Under the pieces are notes generated by a model. It did no database searches. It had not been told where the DNA came from and saw nothing but the letters and a program-made list of their open reading frames with translations. DNA of 5,699 bases, from assembly GCA_937934635.1 (NCBI GenBank), contig CALGZD010000233.1, forward strand, positions 1 to 5,699, read 5' to 3'. The stretch's first letter is position 1; every line of letters begins with the position of its first letter. A program made the translations under genes and the position numbers. This document shows, piece after piece, positions 5,358 to 5,699 of the stretch. This DNA comes from an uncultured Deinococcales bacterium. GTDB lineage: Bacteria; Deinococcota; Deinococci; Deinococcales; Trueperaceae.

Positions 5358-5699
5358 AAACTCACTAGTATCTTATTTTCTTACAACATTTACCAAAGTA
5401 AGAATATGAAAACAATAGTTTATTTTAATAGAATAAAACTAACGTACGTAATCATATGTAAATCCAACCCATGAAACTTTAGCAGAAACATGTGAAAATA
5501 ATTAATATGCTATTGGGAGATTTTTGAACGATTGCTACTTTTTACGTTATACAGTGAACTTATCACCACACACAACAAAAGAATATGCCAACTAGTAACC
5601 ATAATGTTTCCAGTTCAACAACTCTAAAACATTGTAACTGAATCCAACATAAAGCTACTTAGAGAAGTGGACTGGAAAAACTGGACAGCTCCAAATGGA
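5358..5699. other. Non-coding region right of the kinase, to window end
   Basis: This 342-base AT-rich stretch has no ORF with recognisable coding content. It holds a weak inverted repeat at 5378-5404, an 8-base palindrome ACGTACGT at 5442-5449, a tiny ORF with a good ribosome-binding site at 5524-5595, and an open frame of 24 codons reaching the window edge (from 5628) that has no convincing start. Confidence 0.6.
5378..5404 (+). terminator. Weak stem-loop after the kinase gene
   Basis: TTCTTAC (5378-5384) and GTAAGAA (5398-5404) form a perfect 7-base-pair stem with a 13-base loop, starting 20 bases after the kinase stop. The position suits a 3' end structure, but the stem is AT-rich and no T-run follows, so it is not a classic intrinsic terminator. 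Confidence 0.25.

Noticed and set aside
5442..5449. Palindrome ACGTACGT
   Set aside because: An 8-base palindrome is expected many times in a window of this size, and there is no gene start beside it.
5628..5699. Open 24-codon plus-strand frame running to the window edge, with a Trp-rich end (VDWKNWTAPNG)
   Set aside because: It has no ATG, no ribosome-binding site and is too short to judge; the other frames nearby are equally open for similar lengths. More sequence to the right would decide.

Overview
The window is an AT-rich bacterial chromosome segment with five protein-coding genes, no visible RNA gene, and no insertion sequence or CRISPR array. The four gene families with clear assignments (CNNM/CorC-type CBS protein, Nudix hydrolase, NrnA-type DHH phosphoesterase, soluble histidine kinase) are chromosomal housekeeping or signalling families. 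No gene fixes the taxon. An NrnA-type DHH enzyme joined to a Nudix gene, plus a cytosolic kinase with an HDLKSP H-box, argues against a typical enterobacterium. A low-GC Gram-negative or a cyanobacterium-related (non-photosynthetic) lineage is possible, but this is a weak inference.

Layout. Positions 42-797 (+) encode a small two-helix membrane protein with a long coiled coil, resembling the putative phage abortive-infection (AbiC-like) group; hand-sampled stretches of it are more AT-rich than the genes to its right. A 120-base gap holds a short direct repeat, a possible promoter and a 12-base palindrome. Positions 918-2270 (+) encode a CorC/HlyC-type CBS-domain membrane protein with a GTG start and a divergent membrane domain. 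It converges on a two-gene minus-strand operon with only 4 bases between the stop codons. That operon, read from 3722 down to 2275, is an NrnA-like nanoRNase/pAp phosphatase followed by a Nudix hydrolase; the two overlap by one base (TAATG). A 453-base divergent intergenic region (3723-4175) rich in inverted repeats separates the operon from a soluble hybrid histidine kinase at 4176-5357 (+). The last 342 bases (5358-5699) hold no convincing gene, only a weak inverted repeat and one tiny ORF with a good ribosome-binding site.

How the genes work together. The NrnA and Nudix enzymes are plausibly co-translated and both remove nucleotide by-products. The kinase has a complete catalytic core, but its N-terminal receiver lacks the usual phosphorylation residues. 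The membrane coiled-coil protein and the CorC-like protein have no visible functional link to the rest. The most interesting points are the degenerate receiver with Glu at the phospho-acceptor position, the CorC-like protein whose membrane-domain motifs are lost while its CBS part is intact, the AbiC-like protein, and a perfect 15-base inverted repeat in the divergent promoter region.
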